Assembly: GCA_009702945.1 (NCBI GenBank)
Contig: WLGZ01000024.1
Location: 1-10,071, forward strand
Origin: Actinomycetota bacterium
GTDB taxonomy: Bacteria > Actinomycetota > Actinomycetes > S36-B12 > UBA5976
Reading direction: 5' to 3'
Length of the DNA: 10,071 bases
Positions within the stretch are counted from its first letter, which is position 1. Each line of letters begins with the position of its first letter. Of the stretch, positions 1 through 6,683 are shown piece after piece. Below the pieces are notes generated by a model, which saw nothing but the letters and a program-made list of their open reading frames with translations, was not told where the DNA came from and did no database searches. A program made the translations under genes and the position numbers.

Positions 1-24
1 AGTAGGTGTTGGATTACGAGTGTT

Positions 25-56
25 GTAACTGCGGGCAAAGTTATGCCCGCAGTTAC
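25..56 (-). terminator. Perfect 12-bp hairpin after rpsB stop codon
   Basis: Bases 25-36 (gtaactgcgggc) and 45-56 (gcccgcagttac) are exact inverted complements around an 8-base loop. The hairpin starts 6 bases past the rpsB stop codon on the minus strand. No U-run follows it (the next transcript bases are aacactcg), so it is not a classic intrinsic terminator. It could be a U-less terminator, an attenuator between rpsB and the expected tsf, or a 3'-end stabiliser. The stem is seen directly; the role is inferred. The remaining bases 1-24 show no ribosome site or start codon for tsf. Confidence 0.5.
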
Positions 57-62
57 GAATGC

Positions 63-887
63 TTATTCAGCAGCAGGTGCTTCGGCAGCCGGAGTTTCTG
101 CTGGTGCTGCATCTGCAGAACCAGTTAGAAGTTCCTTTTCCCAGTCAGCAAGTGGCTCAACTGCTGCGTCTGCAGGTGCACCAGCAACTGCACCGCCAGC
201 GCGTGCCATCAAGCCATCAGCAATTGCATCTGCAATTACGCGAGTTAGTAAACCAACAGCGCGAAGTGCATCGTCATTTCCTGGAATTGGGTAGTCCACA
301 ACATCTGGATCACAGTTGGTGTCAAGAATGCCAACAACTGGGATGTTTAGCTTGTGGGCTTCGCCAACTGCAATGTGCTCTTTGTTTGTGTCAACAACCC
401 AAATTGCACTTGGAAGTTTCTGCATGTCACGAATACCAGTTAGAACAAGTTCCAACTTTTCTTTTTCGCGACGAAGAACTAGAAGTTCTTTCTTGGTCAG
501 ACCTGAACCAGCAACATCATCAAAGTTGATCTGCTCTAGTTCCTTCATGCGAGAAATACGCTTTGAAACGGTCTGGAAGTTTGTAAGCATTCCACCTAAC
601 CAACGATGGTTTACGTATGGCATACCAACGCGAGCAGCTTCAGTTGCAATTGCTTCTTGAGCTTGCTTCTTGGTGCCAACGAAAAGCACGGTGCCACCGT
701 GAGCTACGGTTTCGCGAACAAATTCGTATGCGCGGTCAATGTAAGCAAGTGACTGCTGCAAATCGATGATGTAAATGCCATTGCGCTCAGTGAAAATAAA
801 GCGCTTCATTTTTGGGTTCCAGCGGCGGGTCTGGTGTCCGAAGTGAACACCGTTATCCAGCAGCTGTCGCGTCGATACGACGGCCAT
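63..887 (-). CDS. rpsB: 30S ribosomal protein S2
   Basis: S2 is a protein of the small ribosomal subunit that binds late, near the mRNA exit side, and helps recruit S1-like functions. The 274-residue product starts [19 protein letters not shown] and keeps the S2 signatures [42 protein letters not shown] and the late segment [14 protein letters not shown]. The C-terminal ~45 residues are an Ala/Pro/Glu-rich low-complexity tail, as is common in actinobacterial S2. I chose the ATG at 887 because an AGGAG lies 7 bases upstream and family proteins start here. The frame stays open to 959, but that part is leader sequence. The gene is separated from the xerC run by the opposite-strand M23 gene, so it should have its own promoter, probably with tsf downstream beyond base 1. 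Confidence 0.98.
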   Translation of the reverse strand: MAVVSTRQLLDNGVHFGHQTRRWNPKMKRFIFTERNGIYIIDLQQSLAYIDRAYEFVRETVAHGGTVLFVGTKKQAQEAIATEAARVGMPYVNHRWLGGMLTNFQTVSKRISRMKELEQINFDDVAGSGLTKKELLVLRREKEKLELVLTGIRDMQKLPSAIWVVDTNKEHIAVGEAHKLNIPVVGILDTNCDPDVVDYPIPGNDDALRAVGLLTRVIADAIADGLMARAGGAVAGAPADAAVEPLADWEKELLTGSADAAPAETPAAEAPAAE

Positions 888-894
888 GGTTGTA

Positions 895-899
895 CTCCT
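895..899 (-). promoter_or_regulatory. Ribosome binding site of rpsB
   Basis: AGGAG on the minus strand, 7 bases before the ATG at 887. It decides the start against the longer open frame reaching 959. Confidence 0.85.
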
Positions 900-907
900 A
901 TTTCTTA

Positions 908-925
908 GGCTGGCGTTAACCAACC
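908..925 (-). other. Leader stem-loop just upstream of the rpsB ribosome site
   Basis: On the minus strand GGUUGG (925-920) can pair with CCAGCC (913-908) through one G-U pair around the loop UUAACG. The stem ends 8 bases before the AGGAG. A structure this close to a ribosome site could influence S2 translation. Pairing is seen by eye; function is inferred. Confidence 0.35.
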
Positions 926-939
926 TCATTGCGGTTTGT

Positions 940-959
940 ATGACTTCGGTTGAAGTCAT
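940..959 (-). other. Perfect 8-bp hairpin in rpsB leader
   Basis: Bases 940-947 (atgacttc) and 952-959 (gaagtcat) are exact inverted complements around a 4-base loop, in the untranslated leader about 50 bases upstream of the rpsB ATG. A second copy of gaagtca at 1031-1037 could compete for the 941-947 arm, giving two mutually exclusive folds. S2 autoregulation through the rpsB leader is known in E. coli. Whether this leader does anything similar is unknown. Confidence 0.5.
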
Positions 960-1059
960 CCTTGGTTCTCGTGTCGGAGACCGCCCGTTGCCAGGACCGA
1001 TGGTCTAACGATTCACTTTGTTGAACCTGTGAAGTCACCTATTGCTAGGTGCAACCCCT

Positions 1060-1065
1060 AGTTTA
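1060..1065 (-). promoter_or_regulatory. Candidate -10 box for rpsB
   Basis: TAAACT on the minus strand fits TAnnnT. The position 17 bases upstream (1083-1088) reads TTTTTA, only a weak -35. Transcription would start near 1053, giving an rpsB leader of about 165 bases that contains the hairpins listed here. This is a weak consensus match only. Confidence 0.3.
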
Positions 1066-1160
1066 TGGGGGTTTTGGTGTACTAAAAACCACAGCCTGGG
1101 CCATTCCACAGCAGACTTGGCGGGATTGGGGTCCTATCGGATCAAGGCGATCCTTGTCCT

Positions 1161-1706
1161 ATGGAATCGGTGGTTTTTCGCCCAATCTTTAGGGTTTTCA
1201 CCTTGGTGATAGTTCTGGCCGCCGGATTAACTCAGCCCAGTCCAGCCCGTGGGGCAAAGCAGTGGGACTGGCCAGTGAAGCCAGCTTCGCTCAGTGCCGG
1301 CTTTGATCGCCCGGCCCAGAACTGGCTGCCGGGTCATCGCGGTGTTGATCTGGTTGGGCAAAGTGGCGATCAAGTTCTAGCCGCTGGCAATGGCGTAGTT
1401 ACATTTGCTGGCCTTGTTGCTGGCAAAGGCGTAGTTGTAATCAAGCACGGAAAACTTCGAACAACTTACGAACCCGTCATTGCCTCGGTAACTGTTGGAT
1501 CGCGAGTTCGAGTTGGTGATGTGATTGGAACGCTAAGCGCGGGTGAAAGTCACTGCTCACCTCAAGCAACAGTTAGCTGTTTACATTGGGGATTACTTCG
1601 GGGCGAGAAGTACTTAAACCCACTTTCATTAGTTCAAAAGCGAGTGCGGTTACTGCCTACGCTCTCGGATGGGCCTGTTCAAACACGGCGCGGAGTCGGT
1701 CCATAG
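1161..1706 (+). CDS. Exported M23-family (LytM-like) cell-wall protein, CLHWG type
   Basis: A 181-residue secreted protein with one M23 (zinc peptidase, LytM-like) domain, expected to act on or bind peptidoglycan outside the membrane. Residues 6-29 form a signal peptide: an Arg-containing start, a hydrophobic core VFTLVIVLAAGL and a possible cleavage after SPA (A29). The domain shows the zinc-ligand motif HRGVD (H59, D63) and the final ligand H142 in CLHWG. The usual catalytic histidine positions read YEPV and C140 instead. C132 and C140 may form a disulfide. As I recall it, the M. tuberculosis homologue Rv2891, also beside rpsB, has the same features, so this is a subfamily trait and not decay. 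Start uncertain: ATG 1161 has no clear ribosome site, and GTG 1170 is an alternative. The last 50 bases overlap xerC tail-to-tail. Confidence 0.88.
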   Translation: MESVVFRPIFRVFTLVIVLAAGLTQPSPARGAKQWDWPVKPASLSAGFDRPAQNWLPGHRGVDLVGQSGDQVLAAGNGVVTFAGLVAGKGVVVIKHGKLRTTYEPVIASVTVGSRVRVGDVIGTLSAGESHCSPQATVSCLHWGLLRGEKYLNPLSLVQKRVRLLPTLSDGPVQTRRGVGP

Positions 1707-2592
1707 ACACGTGCGTATAGAGCTGAGTGGTTGCCAAACTTGAGTGGCCAAGAATTTCTTGCACCGCTCTAATGTCCGCGCCACCTTCAATCAAGTGCGT
1801 AGCCGCCGAATGTCGAAGACCATGCGGCCCAAGATCTGGCACACCATCAAGGCTGGATAAAACTTCGTGCACCATAGTGCGCACAACTCGTTGATCAATT
1901 CGCTTTCCACGCGAACCTAAGAAAAGCGCAGCGCCACTTGAATCAGTTGCAAGTGCGGGGCGTGAGATTGCTAAATACTTCTCGACAGTTTTTTCTGCGA
2001 TAGCGCCGTATGGGACAACGCGTTCTTTCGAACCTTTACCAAGAACTCGAATAGTTCTTCTAGTTGGATCAAGGTCATGAATATCAAGTCCAACTAATTC
2101 GCCAACACGAATGCCAGTTGCATACAAAAGTTCCAACATAGCTTGGTCACGAATGTGAGTTGGAGAATTGTCATCCGCCCGAAGCGCTGCGCGATCCATT
2201 AAATTCTCAGCTTGGTTCTGCTGCAAAATGTGTGGCAACTTCTTGCTGACTTTTGGAATCACTAATGCGCTAGCAGGGTCTTCTGAAATCAACTTGGTAT
2301 GAGTCGCCCAAGCAAAGAACATTCGAATTGATGTTGCCCGGCGCGCAATAGTTGCTGAAGATAGTCCAGCAACTCGCTGACTGGCAAGCCAACCGCGCAA
2401 CTCCACAATTCCAATATCTTGCAATTCCTGGCAGCCACGAGATTGCACAAACAAAAACAAGTTATCGAGATCTTTTCGATAAGCCTTGGAAGTATTTGGA
2501 CTTCTACCCAACTCAAGCTCAACGTACTGAATGAAGCGAGCACTTGCTGAATGGAAGCTTGCGCTAACTTCCGCCAACTCGGTGCTATTCAT
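1657..2592 (-). CDS. xerC: Tyrosine recombinase XerC
   Basis: A cytosolic site-specific recombinase that, with XerD, resolves chromosome dimers at dif. The 311-residue product has the N-terminal core-binding (SAM-like) domain at about residues 14-100 and the catalytic domain at about 120-300. All catalytic residues are visible: R162 (ATGIRVGEL), K186 (GKGSKER), H257 and R260 (HGLRHS), H283 (LGHSSL) and the nucleophile Y292 (QLYTHV). Length and motifs are normal for a housekeeping Xer protein, and its place after dprA is the conserved actinobacterial one, which argues against a phage or integron integrase. I chose ATG 2592. A TTG at 2619 would add nine residues but has no ribosome site. The ATG has only a poor purine-rich stretch (GGTAGAGG) very close to it. 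The gene ends by overlapping the M23 gene. Confidence 0.94.
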   Translation of the reverse strand: MNSTELAEVSASFHSASARFIQYVELELGRSPNTSKAYRKDLDNLFLFVQSRGCQELQDIGIVELRGWLASQRVAGLSSATIARRATSIRMFFAWATHTKLISEDPASALVIPKVSKKLPHILQQNQAENLMDRAALRADDNSPTHIRDQAMLELLYATGIRVGELVGLDIHDLDPTRRTIRVLGKGSKERVVPYGAIAEKTVEKYLAISRPALATDSSGAALFLGSRGKRIDQRVVRTMVHEVLSSLDGVPDLGPHGLRHSAATHLIEGGADIRAVQEILGHSSLATTQLYTHVSMDRLRAVFEQAHPRA

Positions 2593-2657
2593 ACCTCTAC
2601 CGTTGCAAGCCTGGCGCAAAATAGCAAGAACATTGGGCCTTACGCTGCCAAGACTTT

Positions 2658-3728
2658 TTACTTGACTAGTTTCCAGCCTTGATTTGAGAGCGAGATCAGT
2701 TTTCGAACTTCCAATAACATCAACGCGGCTTGAAGGTCATGGAAATCAATTTCCGATCCAAAGTGCATAGCAAGTTCATGGGTGGATCTCGGACTTTGAG
2801 AAATCAAACCAACTATGGCGCCATCTAATAAGCCAAGTTGTAATGGAATGGCTGGAGATTTGAAATCTTGAAAGATCTCGTCTGCACTGGTTGCGATCTT
2901 CATCATGTTGTCTCGGATCGCGGCATGCACTCCAGCCGACGTGGCGCTAGTAATTGGACCAGGTATCCCCCAGATCTGTCGGTTCAAAACATGAGCCCAA
3001 TTCGAAGTGGAGAGTGAACCAGACCGTAGCGCAGCTTCAACTACAACTGTGGATTGAGAGAGCGCAGCTATCAATCGATTCCTGATCAAGAATCTATGTT
3101 TGTGGGGTTTAGCCCCTGGTGGTGCTTCACTGACAACAACACCAGAGTCGGTGATCGTGGAAAGCAAGCCTCGATGTGAAGCGGGATATGCCACATCAAC
3201 TCCACAAGCTAAAACTGCAATGGTGTTGCCTATCCCAGCTAAAGATCCGCGATGGGCTGCGGCATCGATTCCATAAGCTGCACCGGAAATGATTCCGACG
3301 TTTTCCTGTGCCCCTTGCATTCCCAATTCGTAAGCAATGCGTTGACCATAGGCAGTAGCCGAGCGAGCCCCAACGATAGCAAGGGATTGATTTGAAATTT
3401 CAGCGAGCGACCCTCCGCCAGTGCACCAAAGTCCAACGGGTGCTGCGGTGTCCAAATCTTCGAGCGAATCTGGCCACTCTTCATCTGCTGGAGTTATAAA
3501 CCTTCCCCGCACTGAGTTCAAAGATTTAACTGCCTGTTCAATCAAAGGCGAGTTTAAAACTCGATCTATTGATTTACACATGGCATCTGCGCCGTAGCCA
3601 CTCTCCCATCGATCAACTGCATCAGCGGCGCCAAACTCAGCAACCGCTTGACCTACGCGCTCATCACCTGGTTCACCGGCAATAGAAATGATTAATCGAG
3701 CTTGCCGATCGGTTAACTGGCTTGCCAT
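2658..3728 (-). CDS. dprA: DNA-processing protein DprA (Smf)
   Basis: DprA binds incoming single-stranded DNA during natural transformation and loads RecA. The 356-residue protein has an N-terminal helical region, a Rossmann-like core at about residues 80-290 and a small C-terminal winged-helix domain from about 300. Core motifs are GARSATAYG (120-128), SGAAYGID (148-155), CGVDVAYP (175-182), SEAPPG (200-205), FLIRNRLIAALS (213-224) and VVVEAALRSGSL (228-239), followed by WGIPG. No key motif is missing. The ATG at 3728 lies inside the end of comM (16-base overlap) with no good ribosome site, so translation is probably coupled to comM. Beyond transformation the protein occurs widely in bacteria not known to be competent, so competence here is only suggested. 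Confidence 0.96.
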   Translation of the reverse strand: MASQLTDRQARLIISIAGEPGDERVGQAVAEFGAADAVDRWESGYGADAMCKSIDRVLNSPLIEQAVKSLNSVRGRFITPADEEWPDSLEDLDTAAPVGLWCTGGGSLAEISNQSLAIVGARSATAYGQRIAYELGMQGAQENVGIISGAAYGIDAAAHRGSLAGIGNTIAVLACGVDVAYPASHRGLLSTITDSGVVVSEAPPGAKPHKHRFLIRNRLIAALSQSTVVVEAALRSGSLSTSNWAHVLNRQIWGIPGPITSATSAGVHAAIRDNMMKIATSADEIFQDFKSPAIPLQLGLLDGAIVGLISQSPRSTHELAMHFGSEIDFHDLQAALMLLEVRKLISLSNQGWKLVK

Positions 3729-5236
3729 GAACCATTGCCATCTCGGTACATAAGCGCTGCAGCGACGTCGGTCTCGTTTGGAATGTCATGTCCGCGTAGA
3801 TCGGCAATTGTCCAAGCAACGCGAAGGATTCGATCTGCGCCTCGTGCCGAGATTTCCAGGGCATCATTTGCGAGTAGCTCGCGCGCGCTGTCGGAAACTG
3901 GATATCTACGGCGCAGCATTGGGCCAGGCACTTGGGAATTGATGCTCCAAGGTTCATTGCGATATCTGTGTGCAGCACGCTCTCTGGCTTGAGCTACTCG
4001 CGCTGCAACTACATCAGTGCCTTCAAGTTCCCCTGAACTGGGATCAAGTTCGGCCAAACTTGGCCGCTCCAGTGTTACTCGCAAATCAATGCGGTCCAAT
4101 AGCGGCCCGGAAAGCCGAGAGAAATATCGGCGACGTACTTGCGATGAACAACTGCACTGCGCGCCGGTGCCAATGAACTTCCCGCATGGACAAGGGTTGG
4201 ATGCTAGAACCAGTTGAAACTTTGCAGGCAAGACGGTTTGAAATCCAGACCTTGCAATTGTGACTGCGCCTGATTCAAGAGGTTGACGCAACGCATCCAA
4301 AACTGACCGCTCAAACTCAGCTGCTTCATCTAAACAAAGCACGCCATGGTTTGCCATTGTCACCATGCCAACGCGCACTGCATTGCTGCCGCCACCAATC
4401 AAGGCAGCTTTAGTTGTGGTGTGATGTGGTGCTTGAAATGGTGGGGTTCGGATTAAGCCTTGCCCAGCTCCCAATGCACCAGCGGCTGAATAGATTGCAG
4501 TTACTTCAACGGCTTGATCGTCAGTTAACTTGGGCAGCAAGCCAGGCAATCGCTGGGCCAACATAGTTTTGCCAACCCCGGGTGACCCCAAGAATGCCAA
4601 GTGGTGACCACCAGCCGCAGCCACCTCTAGCGCCCGACGGGCATTTGATTGTCCGCGCACTTCACTTAAATCTGGGATGGGTTCGTTAACAAACTCAATT
4701 GGTTCGGGTAAGTCACCAGACACATCTTCCCCGCGTAGATAAGCAACCGCATCCGACAAACTCTTAACGCCAACGACCTTCAAGTCAGGAACTAACTGTG
4801 CTTCATTAACTTGTGACTGCGGAACTATCAAAGTGTCATAGCCACGGCGGTAAGCACAGAGTGCAGCGACTAAAACTCCTTTAACTGGTCTTACTTGGCC
4901 ATCAAGGGCCAGTTCGCCAATCACTATGGTTTTAGTCATCTCTGGTATTTGCGAGTGCGCAGACAAGATTGAAAGTGCAATGCCTAGATCAAGTGATGCA
5001 CCTCGTTTATGAACTGATGCAGGTGACAGGCCTACGGTGATTCGACGTTCGGATGGCCAGTGCAACTCACTGTTTTGAACAGCTGCACGAACTCGATCCC
5101 GTGCTTCACCAACTGCAGTATCCGGCAGACCAACAATTGCCATGCCTGGCAACCCTTGACTTAAGTAAGCCTCGATGTCTACAACTAATCCTTCAACGCC
5201 GTTGATAACAACGCCACATGCTCTCGCCAGCGTCAT
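3713..5236 (-). CDS. comM: ComM/YifB-family AAA+ ATPase (Mg-chelatase-like)
   Basis: The ComM homologue in Vibrio is a hexameric helicase that promotes branch migration during integration of transforming DNA. The 507-residue product has an N-terminal Lon-like fold with the LPDTAVGEARDRV segment (37-49) and SPASVHKRGASLDLG (71-85). The AAA+ core has Walker A GSPGVGKT (217-224) and Walker B VLCLDE (299-304). A Cys cluster, NPCPCG then CSC (C349, C351, C361, C363), looks zinc-binding. A further motif is SGPLLDRID (376-384). The C-terminal Mg-chelatase-like lid region follows. The start codon shares a base with the yraN stop (TAATG), so translational coupling is likely. It is complete and typical in length. 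In actinobacteria this gene is regularly found between yraN and dprA, as here. Confidence 0.96.
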   Translation of the reverse strand: MTLARACGVVINGVEGLVVDIEAYLSQGLPGMAIVGLPDTAVGEARDRVRAAVQNSELHWPSERRITVGLSPASVHKRGASLDLGIALSILSAHSQIPEMTKTIVIGELALDGQVRPVKGVLVAALCAYRRGYDTLIVPQSQVNEAQLVPDLKVVGVKSLSDAVAYLRGEDVSGDLPEPIEFVNEPIPDLSEVRGQSNARRALEVAAAGGHHLAFLGSPGVGKTMLAQRLPGLLPKLTDDQAVEVTAIYSAAGALGAGQGLIRTPPFQAPHHTTTKAALIGGGSNAVRVGMVTMANHGVLCLDEAAEFERSVLDALRQPLESGAVTIARSGFQTVLPAKFQLVLASNPCPCGKFIGTGAQCSCSSQVRRRYFSRLSGPLLDRIDLRVTLERPSLAELDPSSGELEGTDVVAARVAQARERAAHRYRNEPWSINSQVPGPMLRRRYPVSDSARELLANDALEISARGADRILRVAWTIADLRGHDIPNETDVAAALMYRDGNGSWQAS

Positions 5237-5595
5237 TATTCGATCCCTTTAAGGTGACTAATTGTTGTGGGTTGGCCATCGCAATAGATCACGCTGATGG
5301 CATCGAAGCGAATCCCTTGATGTCGGGACTGGTTGTTGCTGAGCCAATGAAGTGCGGCAGTCCTTATGTGCTGGAGCTTGAGCGGTGTAATTGCATCACT
5401 TGGCACGCCATGACTTATCGATCGACGAGTCTTGACTTCACAGAAAACTAACGTGGAATTGATTTGCGCAATTATGTCGAGTTCGACGCGTTTGAATCTC
5501 CAGTTACGTCCCAGAATTTCATAACCCATGTCCTGCAAATAGATCGTGGCAATGTCTTCGCCGATTTTTCCAAGTTCACTGTTTTTAAGATGCAC
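5236..5595 (-). CDS. yraN: YraN family endonuclease-like protein (UPF0102)
   Basis: A small 119-residue protein of the UPF0102 family, which has a restriction-endonuclease-like fold. The biological role is not settled; a link to DNA recombination or repair is usually assumed from the fold and from its neighbours comM and dprA. The family pattern is visible: an early E13 in GKIGEDIA, then ILGRNWRFKRVELDII (27-42) with E38 and D40, and FCEVKTRRS (51-59) with E53 and K55. The acidic residues and lysine fit a PD-(D/E)xK-type site. The usual Gly before E38 is Val here. The start is GTG at 5595, because an in-frame stop at 5614-5616 leaves no other choice. No clear ribosome site precedes it. Confidence 0.92.
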   Translation of the reverse strand: MHLKNSELGKIGEDIATIYLQDMGYEILGRNWRFKRVELDIIAQINSTLVFCEVKTRRSISHGVPSDAITPLKLQHIRTAALHWLSNNQSRHQGIRFDAISVIYCDGQPTTISHLKGIE

Positions 5596-5672
5596 CTGTA
5601 CATGGTGAAAGGTTTAAAGAAGTTAAGCGTGAGAATCTAGTTTCTGTGAACTAAATCAATATGTGGAAAGAC
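5596..5672 (-). other. Short gap between the DUF2469 gene and yraN
   Basis: A 77-base AT-rich spacer within the minus-strand gene run. A TAGATT box (minus strand, about 35 bases before the GTG of yraN) could be a weak -10 for a yraN-comM-dprA-xerC transcript, but no -35 fits well. I see no terminator hairpin. Confidence 0.2.
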
Positions 5673-5978
5673 TTAAGGAACTTCCATGTCAGGCTTTGAT
5701 AGCTCTTCGACATTGACATCCTTGAAAGTTAGGACGCGAGCCTTCTTAACAAATCGGGCTTGACCATACATGTCCCAAATCCAAGCATCAGTAAGTGTGG
5801 CTTCGAAGTAAACATCGCCAGCATCGTTAGTGCGAACTTGCACATCAACACCATTTGCTAAATACATTCGACGCTCAGTATGAACTATGTAGCTAAAGAG
5901 GTGAACTAAGTCGCGGTACTCCCGATAAAGCTCAAGCTCCATCTCGGATTCATAACGCTCTAACTCATCCGCTGACAT
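5673..5978 (-). CDS. DUF2469 protein, conserved actinobacterial unknown
   Basis: A 101-residue soluble, acidic protein of unknown function, matching the DUF2469 family (M. tuberculosis Rv2901c) by sequence and position between rnhB and yraN. The N-terminal half is predicted helical and strongly charged (SADELERYESEMELELYREY), followed by LVHLFSYIVHTERRMYLAN (24-42). The C-terminal half, with YFEATLTDAWIWDMYG (57-72), looks like beta strands. I see no catalytic motif, signal peptide or membrane segment. The ATG at 5978 lies 9 bases past the rnhB stop. The ribosome site is weak, and coupling with rnhB is likely. A 77-base gap separates it from yraN. I can name the family but not a function. Confidence 0.9.
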   Translation of the reverse strand: MSADELERYESEMELELYREYRDLVHLFSYIVHTERRMYLANGVDVQVRTNDAGDVYFEATLTDAWIWDMYGQARFVKKARVLTFKDVNVEELSKPDMEVP

Positions 5979-5987
5979 GTAATTAGC

Positions 5988-6683
5988 CTATGCGGTGACT
6001 GGCTCAGATTCACTCGGGCCACTAGGTAATTTCCAAGACTTGCGATGTAGGTCAGTTGGGCCAAGGCGGGCGATGGCAGCCATGTGGTCGCTGGATCCGT
6101 AGCCAACGTTTCCTTCCCAACCAAAGTCTGGATGAATCAGAGCCGCTTCCCGCATCAATTCATCCCGAGCTACTTTGGCCAAGACGCTTGCCGCGGATAC
6201 TGAGGCGCACGATGCATCCGCCTTAATCTTCATAGTCACCGGAACCACAATGTCCGAAATGGGCGTTGTGAATAAATCGGATTCAGGTTCAAGTAACCAG
6301 TTGTGCTTGCCATCGAGAATTACATGATCCGGTTTGGTATTTAACTGTTGGTGAGCCCGCACCCAAGCCAAACGAAGTGCTGACACAATTCCAATCTCAT
6401 CAATTTCGCTGGCTGCCACATGTCCGATTGCATATTCAACTACCCAGGCAGAAACTGGTTCAATCAATTTCTCTCTGGCAGTTCGACTGATTTGTTTACT
6501 ATCCCTTAAGCCAGCTGGGACTTGCGAGGTCTCGGCCGAAACAATTGCCACCCCAACTGAAACCGGGCCAGCAAGTGCGCCGCGTCCAACTTCATCGACG
6601 CCTGCAATGTATTTAACGCCAGTTGATAACAACTCCCGCTCTAATTCAAGAGTTGGTGCTACCGAACTAATTTTCAATCCCAC
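5988..6683 (-). CDS. rnhB: Ribonuclease HII
   Basis: RNase HII cleaves RNA in RNA/DNA hybrids and removes single ribonucleotides from DNA; cytosolic and metal-dependent. Counting from GTG 6683 (231 residues), the four acidic catalytic residues are D30 and E31 in GVDEVGRG, D124 in VILDG, and D156 in KADASCASVSAASVLAKVARD. The family signatures HPDFGWEGNVGYGS and ARLGPTDLHRKSW follow. The start is uncertain, as no ATG precedes the domain. GTG 6683 and TTG 6677 both lie in the overlap with the lepB end and suit the family N-terminus, while TTG 6725 would overlap lepB by 59 bases. Overlap with lepB (17 bases with my choice) points to coupled translation. Confidence 0.95.
   Translation of the reverse strand: MGLKISSVAPTLELERELLSTGVKYIAGVDEVGRGALAGPVSVGVAIVSAETSQVPAGLRDSKQISRTAREKLIEPVSAWVVEYAIGHVAASEIDEIGIVSALRLAWVRAHQQLNTKPDHVILDGKHNWLLEPESDLFTTPISDIVVPVTMKIKADASCASVSAASVLAKVARDELMREAALIHPDFGWEGNVGYGSSDHMAAIARLGPTDLHRKSWKLPSGPSESEPVTA

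Noticed and set aside
43..660. Plus-strand open frames across the rpsB coding region, including an Ala/Ser-rich one (43-294) and a Gln/Leu-rich one (59-529)
   Set aside because: They are antisense to a clear ribosomal protein gene. Their composition mirrors the Ala/Glu-rich RpsB tail, and none has a ribosome site or a recognisable domain.
888..959. N-terminal extension of RpsB to 959
   Set aside because: It has no family support, contains the 8-bp leader hairpin, and the strong AGGAG sits before ATG 887.
1138..1156. Small inverted repeats before the M23 gene (ggatc/gatcc and caagg/ccttg)
   Set aside because: The stems are only 5 bp and mutually overlapping. They are too short to call a regulatory element.
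1657..2592. XerC as a mobile-element integrase
   Set aside because: The neighbours and motifs are those of the conserved chromosomal xerC locus, and no attachment-site repeats or phage genes are nearby.
2593..2619. TTG start for XerC at 2619
   Set aside because: It adds nine residues of unrelated sequence with no ribosome site. ATG 2592 gives the normal Xer N-terminus, although its own ribosome site is poor.
3735..5451. Plus-strand frames opposite comM and yraN (3735-3992, 3970-4176, 4017-4217, 5218-5451)
   Set aside because: They are shadows of well-supported minus-strand genes, with no domain or ribosome site.
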